A stretch of DNA of 26,335 bases from NCBI GenBank assembly GCA_934278995.1, contig CAKQWM010000016.1, positions 1 through 26,335 on the forward strand, given 5' to 3'. The notes under the pieces were generated by a model. That model made no database searches and was not told where the DNA came from. It was given only the letters and a program-made list of their open reading frames with translations. This stretch comes from an uncultured Clostridia bacterium. Its GTDB lineage: Bacteria > Bacillota > Clostridia > Christensenellales > Borkfalkiaceae. This document shows, one piece after another, positions 1-6,727 of the stretch; position 1 is the stretch's first letter; every line of letters starts with the position of its first letter. The translations under genes were made by a program, and so were the position numbers.

Positions 1-253
1 GTAAGCCGAAGGCGTCGCGTTGCGTAAGCCGAAGGCGTCGCGTTGCGTAAGCCGAAGGCGTCGCGTTGCGTAAGCCGAAGGCGTCGCGTTGCGTAAGCCG
101 CAGGCGTCGCGTTGCGTAAGCCGCAGGCGTCGCGTTGCGTAAGCCGCAGGCGTCGCGTTGCGTAAACCGAAGGTGTCGCGTTGCGTAAACCGAAGGTGTC
201 GCGTTGCGTAAACCGAAGGTGTCGCGTTGCGTAAGCCGAAGGCGTTGCGTGCG
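1..253. repeat. 23-bp tandem repeat array (about 11 copies, cut by window edge)
   Basis: Ten complete 23-bp units start at 1, 24, 47 and so on to 208, followed by a degenerate eleventh copy at 231-253. Each unit has a GTAA start, a GCC-GAA-GGC core and a GTCGCGTTGC tail. Three variants occur in blocks: GCC-GAA-GGC (copies 1-4), GCC-GCA-GGC (5-7) and ACC-GAA-GGT (8-10). The change from G/C to A/T affects both arms together, so a small hairpin is kept. An outer GCG...CGC pair can extend it. The array has no spacers, so it is not CRISPR. The period is not a multiple of three, so protein-like reading frames across it are by-products. It may continue to the left of the window. A related array lies at 8472-8628. 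Confidence 0.95.
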
Positions 254-569
254 CTCACTATTATTTTAGCATTTTCCCGCGCATAAATCAAGGGGAAAAG
301 GACAATTTTTCATATGTTTCGCGTACGCGCCAGCTTTTTAAGCGCGTAACGCTCCGCGGACTTTCACAATCATTTATTAAAGAAGTCGTCCGCGCGTTGC
401 GCGCGGGCTTGCAAATATCTCCAAAAAAAGGCACTGAAATGAAAGTTTTCTGTTTTGACTATTTATGCTCCCGCACACTTTTCTGTGTGCTTTTCACAAA
501 AAGTACTATGCAAATCTGTGAATAGAATACAAAATTAGGGGGTGCGGATGAAAATAATATAAAAAAAAC
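254..569. other. gene-free stretch with several hairpins
   Basis: I see no gene here. Three inverted repeats are visible: an imperfect GC-rich hairpin at 321-352 (GCGTACGCGC pairing with GCGCGTAACGC), a seven-pair stem CCGCGCG-TTG-CGCGCGG at 390-406, and GCACAC/GTGTGC at 473-490 followed by four T. The last could be a weak rightward terminator for something upstream of the window. No function can be assigned to the others. Confidence 0.5.
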
Positions 570-598
570 TTGCAAAATCGAGGGGGATAGTGTATAAT
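570..598 (+). promoter_or_regulatory. sigma-A promoter for gdhA
   Basis: A TTGCAA -35 box at 570-575 and a perfect TATAAT -10 box at 593-598 are separated by 17 bp. Transcription would start near 605, giving a leader of about 60 nt before the gdhA start codon. Confidence 0.75.
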
Positions 599-664
599 AA
601 AATCAAGGTGTTTTGGGCATCGGCACAAAGCGCAATAAAATGATTTATAGGAGGATTTTTAACA

Positions 665-2017
665 ATGGCGTTAACAAATCAGTATCTTGCAGACCTGCTT
701 GAAACGGTCAAGAAAAGAAACCCCGGCGAGCCCGAGTTCATTCAGGCGGTAACAGAGGTTTTTGAAACCCTTCAGCCCGTAGTTGAAAAGCGCCCCGATC
801 TCGTTGCGGCAGGCGTGTTCGACAGAATCGTTGAGCCGGAAAGACAAATCATTTTCCGCGTTCCGTGGGTCGATGACAACGGCAAGGTTCAGGTAAACCG
901 CGGCTTCCGTATTCAGTTCAACTCCGCTATCGGTCCGTACAAGGGCGGTATCAGACTTCATCCGTCCGTATATTCGGGTATAATCAAGTTCCTCGGCTTT
1001 GAGCAGATTTTCAAGAACTCCCTGACCACTCTCCCCATGGGCGGCGGCAAGGGCGGCTCTGACTTCGACCCCAAGGGCAAGTCTGACGGAGAGGTTATGC
1101 GCTTCTGCCAGAGCTTTATGACCGAGCTTTGCAGACACATAGGCCCCGACTGCGACGTTCCCGCAGGCGATATCGGCACGGGCGCGCGTGAGATAGGCTA
1201 TATGTTCGGCCAGTACAAGAGAATCCGCGACGAGTTCAGCGGCGTACTTACGGGCAAGGGTCTTACCTACGGCGGCTCTCTTGCAAGAACGGAGGCTACC
1301 GGCTTCGGTCTTTGCTACTTCACCGATGAAATGCTCAAGGCTAACGGCAAGAGCTTCAAGGACCAGACCGTTATTATTTCGGGTTCGGGCAACGTTGCTA
1401 TTTACGCGACAAAGAAGGCTACCGAGCTTGGCGGCAAGGTAGTTACCGTATCCGATTCCAACGGCTACATCTACGACCCCGACGGCATCGACCTTGACGT
1501 TGTAAAGCAGATAAAGGAAGTTGAGCGCGGCAGAATCAAGGAGTATGTCGGCAGAACCTCCCACAAGAACGCAGAGTACCACGACGGCAGCGTTTGGGGC
1601 GCAAGCATCAAGGCTGACATCGCCCTGCCCTGCGCTACGCAGAACGAAATCAACGGCGATTTCGCAAAGAACCTTGCTGCAAACGGCGTTTACGCAGTAG
1701 CAGAGGGTGCGAATATGCCCTCCACTCCCGAGGCTATCGAGGTTTACTTCGCAAACAAGATGCTCTACGGTCCTGCAAAGGCTGCGAACGCAGGCGGCGT
1801 TGCAACGTCGGGTCTTGAGATGAGCCAGAACTCCATCAGATACAGCTGGACGTTCGAGGAGGTTGACGCTAAGCTCCACGACATCATGGTATCCATCTTC
1901 AAGAGCTGCGACGAGGCTTCCAAGGAGTACGGTATGCCCGGCAACTACATGGCAGGCGCGAACATTGCGGGCTTCCTTAAGGTTGCAGAGGCAATGAAGG
2001 CACAGGGCTGCGTTTGA
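665..2017 (+). CDS. gdhA: NADP-specific glutamate dehydrogenase
   Basis: This enzyme makes glutamate from 2-oxoglutarate, ammonia and NADPH, and is the main ammonium-assimilation entry in many gut Clostridia. It is cytoplasmic and normally a homohexamer. The 450 residues match the roughly 447-450 length of the small hexameric family. Visible motifs are the substrate-binding PYKGGIRLHPS (91-101), the glycine-rich PMGGGKGGSDFDP (124-136) with the catalytic Lys at about 129, PAGDIGTG (166-173) with the catalytic Asp, and a Rossmann loop GSGNVA (240-245). The start at 665 follows AGGAGG with about 9 nt spacing. It has its own promoter at 570-598. A 59-residue ORF follows 19 nt downstream, before the terminator. 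Codon use is strongly biased, as expected of a highly expressed gene. The long ORF antisense to it is a shadow. Confidence 0.97.
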   Translation: MALTNQYLADLLETVKKRNPGEPEFIQAVTEVFETLQPVVEKRPDLVAAGVFDRIVEPERQIIFRVPWVDDNGKVQVNRGFRIQFNSAIGPYKGGIRLHPSVYSGIIKFLGFEQIFKNSLTTLPMGGGKGGSDFDPKGKSDGEVMRFCQSFMTELCRHIGPDCDVPAGDIGTGAREIGYMFGQYKRIRDEFSGVLTGKGLTYGGSLARTEATGFGLCYFTDEMLKANGKSFKDQTVIISGSGNVAIYATKKATELGGKVVTVSDSNGYIYDPDGIDLDVVKQIKEVERGRIKEYVGRTSHKNAEYHDGSVWGASIKADIALPCATQNEINGDFAKNLAANGVYAVAEGANMPSTPEAIEVYFANKMLYGPAKAANAGGVATSGLEMSQNSIRYSWTFEEVDAKLHDIMVSIFKSCDEASKEYGMPGNYMAGANIAGFLKVAEAMKAQGCV

Positions 2018-2036
2018 TATCAAGGGGGGTATCCCT

Positions 2037-2216
2037 ATGAAGAAAAGCGTTGCGGACGAGGAGTTCGCGCGCCGCGATGACGGCGAGGTGAACCTCACCT
2101 CCGAGCTGCACCCCTCCGACCGAAAGGCGGGCAAGGGCGCGAAGGAGAGCAGGGAGTTTCACGACAACTGCTCGTTTATCGTGAGCGAGAACAGAACCGA
2201 TAAAAAGGGCAAATAG
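2037..2216 (+). CDS. small hydrophilic protein of unknown function, 59 aa
   Basis: I do not recognise this protein. An ATG at 2037 follows a GGGGGG-rich ribosome-binding site at 2024-2029, and the frame ends at TAG 2214-2216. The product is highly charged, rich in Lys, Glu, Asp and Arg, with no membrane segment and one Cys near residue 45. It starts 19 nt after the gdhA stop and ends before the shared terminator at 2245, so it is probably co-transcribed with gdhA. Third codon positions are GC-rich, as in gdhA. It could be a real small protein or chance coding in a gdhA 3' tail; its good ribosome-binding site and position favour a real gene. Confidence 0.6.
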   Translation: MKKSVADEEFARRDDGEVNLTSELHPSDRKAGKGAKESREFHDNCSFIVSENRTDKKGK

Positions 2217-2244
2217 CGCCTTGCTATAGCCTAAAGAAAAGCTT

Positions 2245-2285
2245 ATCCCGAGATAGTCGTTTAGCGATTATCTCGGGATTTTTTT
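2245..2285. terminator. intrinsic terminator, probably bidirectional, between gdhA and the VanW gene
   Basis: The arms ATCCCGAGATA (2245-2255) and TATCTCGGGAT (2269-2279) pair perfectly. The stem extends inward through a G-T pair and TCG/CGA to a 5-nt loop, about 15 pairs in all. On the plus strand it is followed by seven T (2279-2285). On the minus strand a weaker T-rich stretch follows, so it may also end the converging gene, whose stop codon lies at its edge. Confidence 0.9.
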
Positions 2286-3129
2286 ATGTAAGCCGCCGCA
2301 GCCGCGGGGTGATTATCTGGTCGCGCGGGATAAGCGAGTAATCGTACATAACCTTTGAGTGGTTGTCGAGAATAAGCTCGCGGCGCATTATTCTTCGCGC
2401 CTTATCGAGCGTTATCCTGTAAACGCGGCTTACGCGGTAGAACACGCCGTCCTCCTCCACATAGCCGTAATTCTCCTCCGTCACGCGGTATATGTACGGG
2501 AAGGCCTCCTGCGCGCGCAGCTCGCCGCACAGCCGCGTTCCGTCCGTCCACGCGAGAAGCTGCACGGGGCGGTCGGTGGTGTTGCAAAAGCGGTAGTCCA
2601 CGTTTTTGTAGAAAACGCTCGTCCCCGTGCCGAACGGCACGCGCCTGCCCGAGTCGGGAAAGAGCGCGTCGGAATGGTGGGTAAGCTCCGTTACGGTAAG
2701 CGGGCTGTTCAGCACCAGCCAGTGAATGAGGTTTGCGAGCTGGCACAGCCCTCCGCCAGCGCCCTGCCCCAGCTTCCCGTTGCTTATGACGAGTCCCTGC
2801 CTGTAGCCGCGCTTTTCGCTCGGCTCGCCCACAAGCCGCCAGAACGAAAAGGTTTCTCCGGGGCGGACGATTATGCCGTTTATTTTAGCCGCCGCGAGCC
2901 GCAGGTTCTCCGCCTTGCTGCGCTGCAGCGCCTCGTCAACGCCGTGAAGCCGCCGCAGCATATCCGAAGAATGGCTCTTTACCACGACGGGCAGCGGTAC
3001 TGTGTTTATTTCGCCTGCAAAGGTTTCGCCGCTTAACAGGTCGTGTATGTCGCGCAGCATATACTCCTTGCGCAGCGACAGCTTGTAGCAGGTCGGCGAC
3101 AGCTCGCAGAACAGCCTGCGCTTTTTCAT
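2284..3129 (-). CDS. VanW family protein
   Basis: This belongs to the VanW family, first named from an accessory gene of vanB-type vancomycin-resistance clusters. Its biochemical role is unknown and the family is widespread in Firmicutes without resistance. The conserved block runs from about residue 78 to 180 and includes INGIIVRPGETFSFW (83-97), the GGGLCQLAN signature (125-133) and HHSD (151-154). No signal peptide or membrane segment is visible, unlike YoaR-type relatives. I chose the ATG at 3129, preceded by GGGGTG about 6 nt upstream, giving 281 residues; an upstream GTG at 3138 is possible but falls inside that ribosome-binding site. It stands alone with its own promoter, and there are no van resistance genes nearby, so resistance should not be inferred. 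Confidence 0.88.
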   Translation of the reverse strand: MKKRRLFCELSPTCYKLSLRKEYMLRDIHDLLSGETFAGEINTVPLPVVVKSHSSDMLRRLHGVDEALQRSKAENLRLAAAKINGIIVRPGETFSFWRLVGEPSEKRGYRQGLVISNGKLGQGAGGGLCQLANLIHWLVLNSPLTVTELTHHSDALFPDSGRRVPFGTGTSVFYKNVDYRFCNTTDRPVQLLAWTDGTRLCGELRAQEAFPYIYRVTEENYGYVEEDGVFYRVSRVYRITLDKARRIMRRELILDNHSKVMYDYSLIPRDQIITPRLRRLT

Positions 3130-3155
3130 GGCACTCACCCCTATCCTTTTCTACA

Positions 3156-3184
3156 ATTATAACACGCAGTGAATTTATTTGCAA
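3156..3184 (-). promoter_or_regulatory. sigma-A promoter for the VanW-family gene
   Basis: Read on the minus strand, TTGCAA (3179-3184) and a perfect TATAAT (3156-3161) are separated by 17 bp. Transcription would begin about 20 nt upstream of the ATG at 3129. Confidence 0.75.
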
Positions 3185-3264
3185 CTACAAAACGGTTACA
3201 AATCAATTACAGTTTGATTACAAAAAAGGGGGAAAGGCGGCGCGGGGTACGCAGCGCGTTAATG

Positions 3265-3303
3265 GCAAAAAGGGCTGACCCGTTCGCGGCGGTTCAGCCC
3301 TTT
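3265..3303 (-). terminator. intrinsic terminator of the XRE regulator gene
   Basis: AAAGGGCTGA (3269-3278) pairs with TCAGCCCTTT (3294-3303). Read on the minus strand the stem is followed by a T run. It lies 2 nt beyond the stop of the regulator at 3306. Confidence 0.85.
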
Positions 3304-3305
3304 GG

Positions 3306-3617
3306 TTATTTGATATACGGCAGGAGCGCCTGAAATGCGTTTTCGGCTTTGGCGCGCTGCTTGCCGTCTAGCTCGCCGAGCTTGTCGGACAGGGTGGGCG
3401 CTTCGGACGGCTGATTGCCGAACAGGATAAAGTCTGTCGATATATTAAGCGCCCGCGATATGCTCATAAGGGTTTCAAGCGACATGGATTTCATACCGCG
3501 CTCTATCTCATAGATATAGTGTGGCGACACGAACGTCATTTCCGCAAGCTTCTCCTGCGAGATTCCCGCGCTTTTGCGCTGCGCCTTGATTCTGCCGCCA
3601 ATTTCTACTAAGTCCAT
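3306..3617 (-). CDS. XRE (Cro/cI-type) helix-turn-helix regulator
   Basis: This is a small DNA-binding repressor or activator of 103 residues. A HTH_3 domain occupies roughly residues 6-65: a RIKAQRKSAGISQEKLAEM helix pair, the recognition region FVSPHYIYEIERG, then LETLMSISRALNISTDFILFG. The C-terminal 35 residues form a short charged helix that could mediate dimerisation. I chose the ATG at 3617; an in-frame ATG at 3656 is possible, but it would overlap the probable -10 box at 3648-3653. It is divergent from the lipoprotein gene at 3817, and the shared region carries three similar 17-bp dyads, so it probably represses itself and that gene. Its inducing signal cannot be read from the sequence. 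Confidence 0.9.
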   Translation of the reverse strand: MDLVEIGGRIKAQRKSAGISQEKLAEMTFVSPHYIYEIERGMKSMSLETLMSISRALNISTDFILFGNQPSEAPTLSDKLGELDGKQRAKAENAFQALLPYIK

Positions 3618-3647
3618 TATTATACCCGTCCTGTGCAAGTATTCATT

Positions 3648-3676
3648 ATTATACATAGTATATAGCTCTTAGCTAT
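3648..3676 (-). promoter_or_regulatory. probable promoter of the XRE regulator
   Basis: On the minus strand a TATAAT lies at 3648-3653. At 17 bp spacing the -35 position (3671-3676) reads ATAGCT, a poor match that falls inside operator-like dyad 1. This is what a self-repressed promoter might look like, but the call rests mainly on the -10 box. Confidence 0.4.
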
Positions 3677-3723
3677 AAAAATACACTATCTTTTAGCTAT
3701 ATTTACTATAGCAATTAGATATA
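3661..3723. promoter_or_regulatory. three operator-like 17-bp dyads between the divergent genes
   Basis: Dyad 1 (3661-3677) is a perfect palindrome, TATAGCT-CTT-AGCTATA. Dyad 2 (3685-3701) matches it at 14 of 17 positions. Dyad 3 (3707-3723), TATAGCA-ATT-AGATATA, also matches at 14 of 17. Centres are 24 and 22 bp apart, about two helical turns, so proteins bound at all three would face the same side. Dyad 1 covers the -35 of the regulator gene and dyad 3 covers the -35 of the lipoprotein gene. That the neighbouring XRE protein binds them is inference. Confidence 0.65.
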
Positions 3724-3737
3724 GAGAGTGGTATAAT
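3709..3737 (+). promoter_or_regulatory. probable regulated promoter of the 3817 lipoprotein gene
   Basis: A perfect TATAAT is at 3732-3737. The -35 position at 17 bp spacing (3709-3714, TAGCAA) is weak and lies inside operator-like dyad 3, which suits a promoter controlled by the divergent XRE protein. Confidence 0.5.
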
Positions 3738-3745
3738 AATATAGT

Positions 3746-3820
3746 ATGAAAAATCCGCTGCGGCGAATTTTGACAACAAGCCGAACGGCTCAAATAAAAA
3801 ACAAGGAGAGCAAGAAATGA
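3746..3820 (+). CDS. possible 24-residue leader ORF overlapping the lipoprotein start
   Basis: An ATG at 3746 lies only about 9 nt after the -10 box, so the transcript could be nearly leaderless. It opens 24 codons, rich in Lys and Arg, that end at TGA 3818-3820, overlapping the ATG of the lipoprotein gene as ATGA. No ribosome-binding site fits between promoter and start. It may be a coupled leader peptide or chance; I consider chance somewhat more likely. Confidence 0.22.
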   Translation: MKNPLRRILTTSRTAQIKNKESKK

Positions 3821-5190
3821 AGAAACAAATTCTGAGCGCAATTCTCATGGCGGCGGTGATACTTACGACGACCGCCTGCAGCGGCAAGACTGACGTGTCC
3901 GAGCCGAGCTCGCCAAGCGAGAGCGAAGTCACCGCCGAGGCTGCGCCCGAAAGCACGCCCGCGGCGACTGCCGAAAAGCAGGAGCAGGCGGAGGAGAGCG
4001 CAGTTACATCTGAGGACGCAACGTCTGCCGCAGCGACCGCTCCCGAGGAAGCGGCAGAGCCTGACGAACGTTCAATAATAAGCATAGAGGGCTTTGAAAA
4101 CGGCTCGCTTTATTTCAAGGCAAGCGACGGCATCTGGTATCTTTATGATGTTGTGGGGAACGAAATTTATGAAATCATAGATGAATGGCGTACGGGAGCG
4201 CGCAGGCTCAGATTCTACAAAATGGGCGACCTGATATGCGTCTGGGCCGGTGACTATGACTGGTATAATTATTGCGTGGTAAATACCGTTACAAACGAAA
4301 TTATACTTAACAATCAGAACGCCGACGGTTTGAAATTCCGTCATTTCGACACAGAAACCGGCAGAATACTTGTGACAAAGGTTTCCGAGGACTTTTCGGG
4401 GAACTCAATGTCAATAGGCGTAATGAACAGTAAGGGCGAGTGGGATTATCCTCTGAGAGAATTTTCGATTGACGGCGTCTCAGTCGACAACCTTAATGAA
4501 GACGAACTTTTCCTTATGGGCGATTATGCTTTTTATAGTAGAGGAGACAAAGCATATTACTATTCGCTAAAGGACAATACTGTAAAACTGGCGAGCGATT
4601 CCATTGATCAAAACTTCTATGCGTGCTACAACAACTATAGCAATAAGGTGATTTTCAAGACCAAAGAGGGCATATGCGCATTTGATGATTCGGGAGAATG
4701 CAGGATAATTTCCACAGACGACGTTTCGTTTATGGATTCCGTTAAGAATTATGGAGAAGTTTTCGCGATTTATAACAGTAAAAATGAGAGGGTAATATAC
4801 AGCTGGGACGATTACAAGAATCTGGGCTTTGATCTGTCCGAATACACCATTGAAAGGATATATGCGGCCAACAAAAATACGGTGGCATTTTCCACCAAGA
4901 ATCCCGACGGCGTAAACTATCTTATAATCATGAACAGGGACGGAAGTCTTGTTACAGACCCGATAAAGGGAGATTGTTCTTATATGCAGTTATGCAGGGA
5001 TTATGCGATCATAATGGATACAAAAACCATAATCAACTGTAAAACAGGCGAATCAAGAACATATGATAACGTAGATATTACAGATGAAAAAACAGGAATG
5101 GCTACAGTCAAGGTTGACAAAAAGTGGTATCTCATTGACCTTTCAGACCCCGACACCCTCTTGAACCCCTTTGAACTCTCAGCACAGTAA
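3817..5190 (+). CDS. predicted lipoprotein with propeller-like C-terminal part
   Basis: This 457-residue protein of unknown function should be exported and lipid-anchored. It has a Lys-Lys start, a hydrophobic stretch to residue 20 and a lipobox ending at Cys21 (TTAC). Residues 22-90 are a low-complexity linker rich in Ala, Ser, Glu and Pro. From about 91 to 455 there are repeated short units of the type 'D-G-x-W-Y-L-Y-D' followed by beta-strand-like stretches, suggesting a beta-propeller or similar sensor fold; no enzyme motif is seen. The ribosome-binding site AAGGAGAG (3803-3810) sits 6 nt before the ATG. It is divergent from the XRE gene, with operator-like dyads between, and ends at a strong terminator (5205-5235), so it is probably a single-gene unit controlled by that regulator. 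Confidence 0.85.
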   Translation: MKKQILSAILMAAVILTTTACSGKTDVSEPSSPSESEVTAEAAPESTPAATAEKQEQAEESAVTSEDATSAAATAPEEAAEPDERSIISIEGFENGSLYFKASDGIWYLYDVVGNEIYEIIDEWRTGARRLRFYKMGDLICVWAGDYDWYNYCVVNTVTNEIILNNQNADGLKFRHFDTETGRILVTKVSEDFSGNSMSIGVMNSKGEWDYPLREFSIDGVSVDNLNEDELFLMGDYAFYSRGDKAYYYSLKDNTVKLASDSIDQNFYACYNNYSNKVIFKTKEGICAFDDSGECRIISTDDVSFMDSVKNYGEVFAIYNSKNERVIYSWDDYKNLGFDLSEYTIERIYAANKNTVAFSTKNPDGVNYLIIMNRDGSLVTDPIKGDCSYMQLCRDYAIIMDTKTIINCKTGESRTYDNVDITDEKTGMATVKVDKKWYLIDLSDPDTLLNPFELSAQ

Positions 5191-5204
5191 GCGCAGCATA
5201 AAGC

Positions 5205-5235
5205 AAAAGCGTGGGCAGAAATGCTCACGCTTTTT
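5205..5235 (+). terminator. intrinsic terminator after the 3817 lipoprotein gene
   Basis: AAAGCGTGGGCA pairs with TGCTCACGCTTT (one G-T pair) around a GAAA loop at 5218-5221. Five T follow at 5231-5235. Confidence 0.9.
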
Positions 5236-5305
5236 GTGCGCCGCACTTCGGGCGCAGGCGTAAGGGCGCTCGGACGGGCAGAACGCTCCAAGCAAATAAA
5301 ACGCC

Positions 5306-5334
5306 TTGTATTTCAACAGAATAAGTGCTATAAT
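5306..5334 (+). promoter_or_regulatory. sigma-A promoter for the ECF sigma operon
   Basis: TTGTAT (5306-5311) and TATAAT (5329-5334) are spaced by 17 bp, giving a start site near 5341 and a short leader of about 20 nt. Confidence 0.65.
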
Positions 5335-5361
5335 TTATACAATCGAAACGGAGGGATTGCA

Positions 5362-5898
5362 ATGATTGAGGCGGCGCTTGAAAACGACGAACAAAGGAAC
5401 GAGCTTGCCGCGTTCTACGAACAATACAAAAATCGCTTTTTCAGCATAGCGTACTCAAAGCTGCACAATTCCGAGGAAGCCGAGGACGCCCTGCAGGAAG
5501 CGTTCCTGCGGGTAGTGGATAATCCGCGCAGATTCTTTGAAATGTCAGAACAGGAACGCGCGCGCTTTGTTGACGGCATTGTAAGGCATATTTCGGCAGA
5601 TAAATTCAGAAAAAGCCAAAAAAGCAGCGCCGTTTCGGTCGAGGATATCGGCGGCGATATAACGGACGGCGCGATTTCTCCCGAAGAAAAATATATTACC
5701 GACGTTTCCGCGGACGAGCTTGTACGGTTTGCGCTTACTCTCCCCGAAAGCCGGCGGCAGGCGCTTTTTATGTATGTTCATGAAAGGCTGAGCTACTCCG
5801 AAATATCCAAAATTCTCGGTATCTCAGAGGATTTGGCGCGAAAGAGAGTTTCAAACGCGAGAAAAGCAATCAAGGCTTTTGCGGAAAGGAATAAATAA
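5362..5898 (+). CDS. ECF-type RNA polymerase sigma factor
   Basis: This alternative sigma factor would redirect RNA polymerase to a small stress or envelope regulon. The 178 residues are normal for ECF sigmas. Region 2 spans about 12-88, with a core-binding DALQEAFLRV motif, and region 4 about 120-175, with LPESRRQALFM and the helix-turn-helix LSYSEISKILGISEDLARKRVSNARKAI region. The linker between holds acidic residues. I chose the ATG at 5362 because GGAGGG lies 7 nt upstream and the sigma-A promoter lies between it and the longer in-frame start at 5221, which would run through the previous terminator. Its stop overlaps the start of the next gene by one base (TAATG), so the two are probably translationally coupled. 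Confidence 0.9.
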   Translation: MIEAALENDEQRNELAAFYEQYKNRFFSIAYSKLHNSEEAEDALQEAFLRVVDNPRRFFEMSEQERARFVDGIVRHISADKFRKSQKSSAVSVEDIGGDITDGAISPEEKYITDVSADELVRFALTLPESRRQALFMYVHERLSYSEISKILGISEDLARKRVSNARKAIKAFAERNK

Positions 5899-6587
5899 TG
5901 AACGAAATATCGCTTGACGAAATTTTAGCCGCGGCGCACGACGCCGAGTTTTCGCAGTATGATAACGCTCCCGAACACGTTTTTTCCCGCAGACACAACC
6001 GCGCAATGCGGAGGATTTTCAGGGCTTACGAAAAGCAAAACGCTTTACATAACGGTTTTGTTCGCGGGAAAAGCGCAGCGAAGCAATTCGGGTGGAACAG
6101 AAAAACGGTTCTTATCGTGCTGACGCTGATTTTTCTGGCGGTTCTTGCGGGCTGCTCGGCTAGTATATATTCACTCGGCGGTTTCAGAGCGGAGGGTCAT
6201 ACTGACAATACTCAGCTTTTCCCGCTAGCCCTTGCGGACTGCCCGCAAAGGATTGAGGAGGTGTATTATTTGTCCGAGCTGCCGAGCGAGTTTGAGCTGT
6301 TGGAGGAAAGCGTAAGCGATATAAGCGTATATACGGCGTACATTAACAGCGCTACGGGCAAGACTATCACCTTTCATCAGTCGATAAAAACGGCTTTTGA
6401 GCCGCGCTTTAACACCGAGCGTTCCGCCCTTGAGGAAATCTCAATAGCCGAGAACAAGGGGATAGGTCTTGAGGGCAGGACGGACTACGCGGTCGCGTGG
6501 GATAACGGGGATTATATCTTAGAGGTATGGGCGGATTTGCCCAAAGCGGAAACGATAAATTTGGCGAAAAGCGCCAAAGTTTTGTAA
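5898..6587 (+). CDS. single-pass membrane anti-sigma-like protein (DUF4367-like)
   Basis: This 229-residue protein is the likely partner that holds the upstream sigma factor inactive at the membrane. Residues 1-67 are cytoplasmic, charged and helical. About 68-92 form one transmembrane segment (VLIVLTLIFLAVLAGCSASIY). The extracellular part, about 110-229, resembles DUF4367: a YYLSELPSEFELLEES start, a TGKTITFHQS strand and a final ILEVWADLP strand. The family link is from pattern recognition, not a search. The start overlaps the sigma gene stop by one base, which fits paired stoichiometry. No CXXC-type zinc anti-sigma motif is present. An alternative is a membrane protein merely co-expressed with the sigma factor. 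Confidence 0.75.
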   Translation: MNEISLDEILAAAHDAEFSQYDNAPEHVFSRRHNRAMRRIFRAYEKQNALHNGFVRGKSAAKQFGWNRKTVLIVLTLIFLAVLAGCSASIYSLGGFRAEGHTDNTQLFPLALADCPQRIEEVYYLSELPSEFELLEESVSDISVYTAYINSATGKTITFHQSIKTAFEPRFNTERSALEEISIAENKGIGLEGRTDYAVAWDNGDYILEVWADLPKAETINLAKSAKVL

Positions 6588-6727
6588 AAATAAAATTTCC
6601 CGTTCACAAAACGCCAAAAAATCCGATTTGCATTATAGAGGGATAAATTCCCCGTTGCACGCAGTGATATTTCGCGCTTGCAAAGGGCGCGGGGTATTCT
6701 GCGAATCTACTACATTCGAGGTGTTTT

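Noticed and set aside
1..253. CRISPR array
   Set aside because: The repeats are directly head-to-tail with no spacers, and no cas genes are present.
671..2134. A 487-codon open frame on the minus strand across gdhA
   Set aside because: It lies entirely antisense to a clear gdhA gene with biased codon use, has no recognisable motif and no ribosome-binding site; it is a by-product of gdhA codon bias.
2359..3036. A 225-codon plus-strand frame opposite the VanW-family gene
   Set aside because: It is antisense to a gene with a clear family signature and its own promoter and start; the product looks like composition-driven Arg/Ala/Val sequence.
2284..3129. Vancomycin-resistance locus
   Set aside because: Only a VanW-family gene is present; no vanH, ligase, vanX, vanR or vanS genes are nearby and the family is common in sensitive Firmicutes.
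3619..3624. Second TATAAT on the minus strand just before the XRE start codon
   Set aside because: It is too close to the ATG at 3617 to leave a leader, and no -35 box fits at normal spacing.
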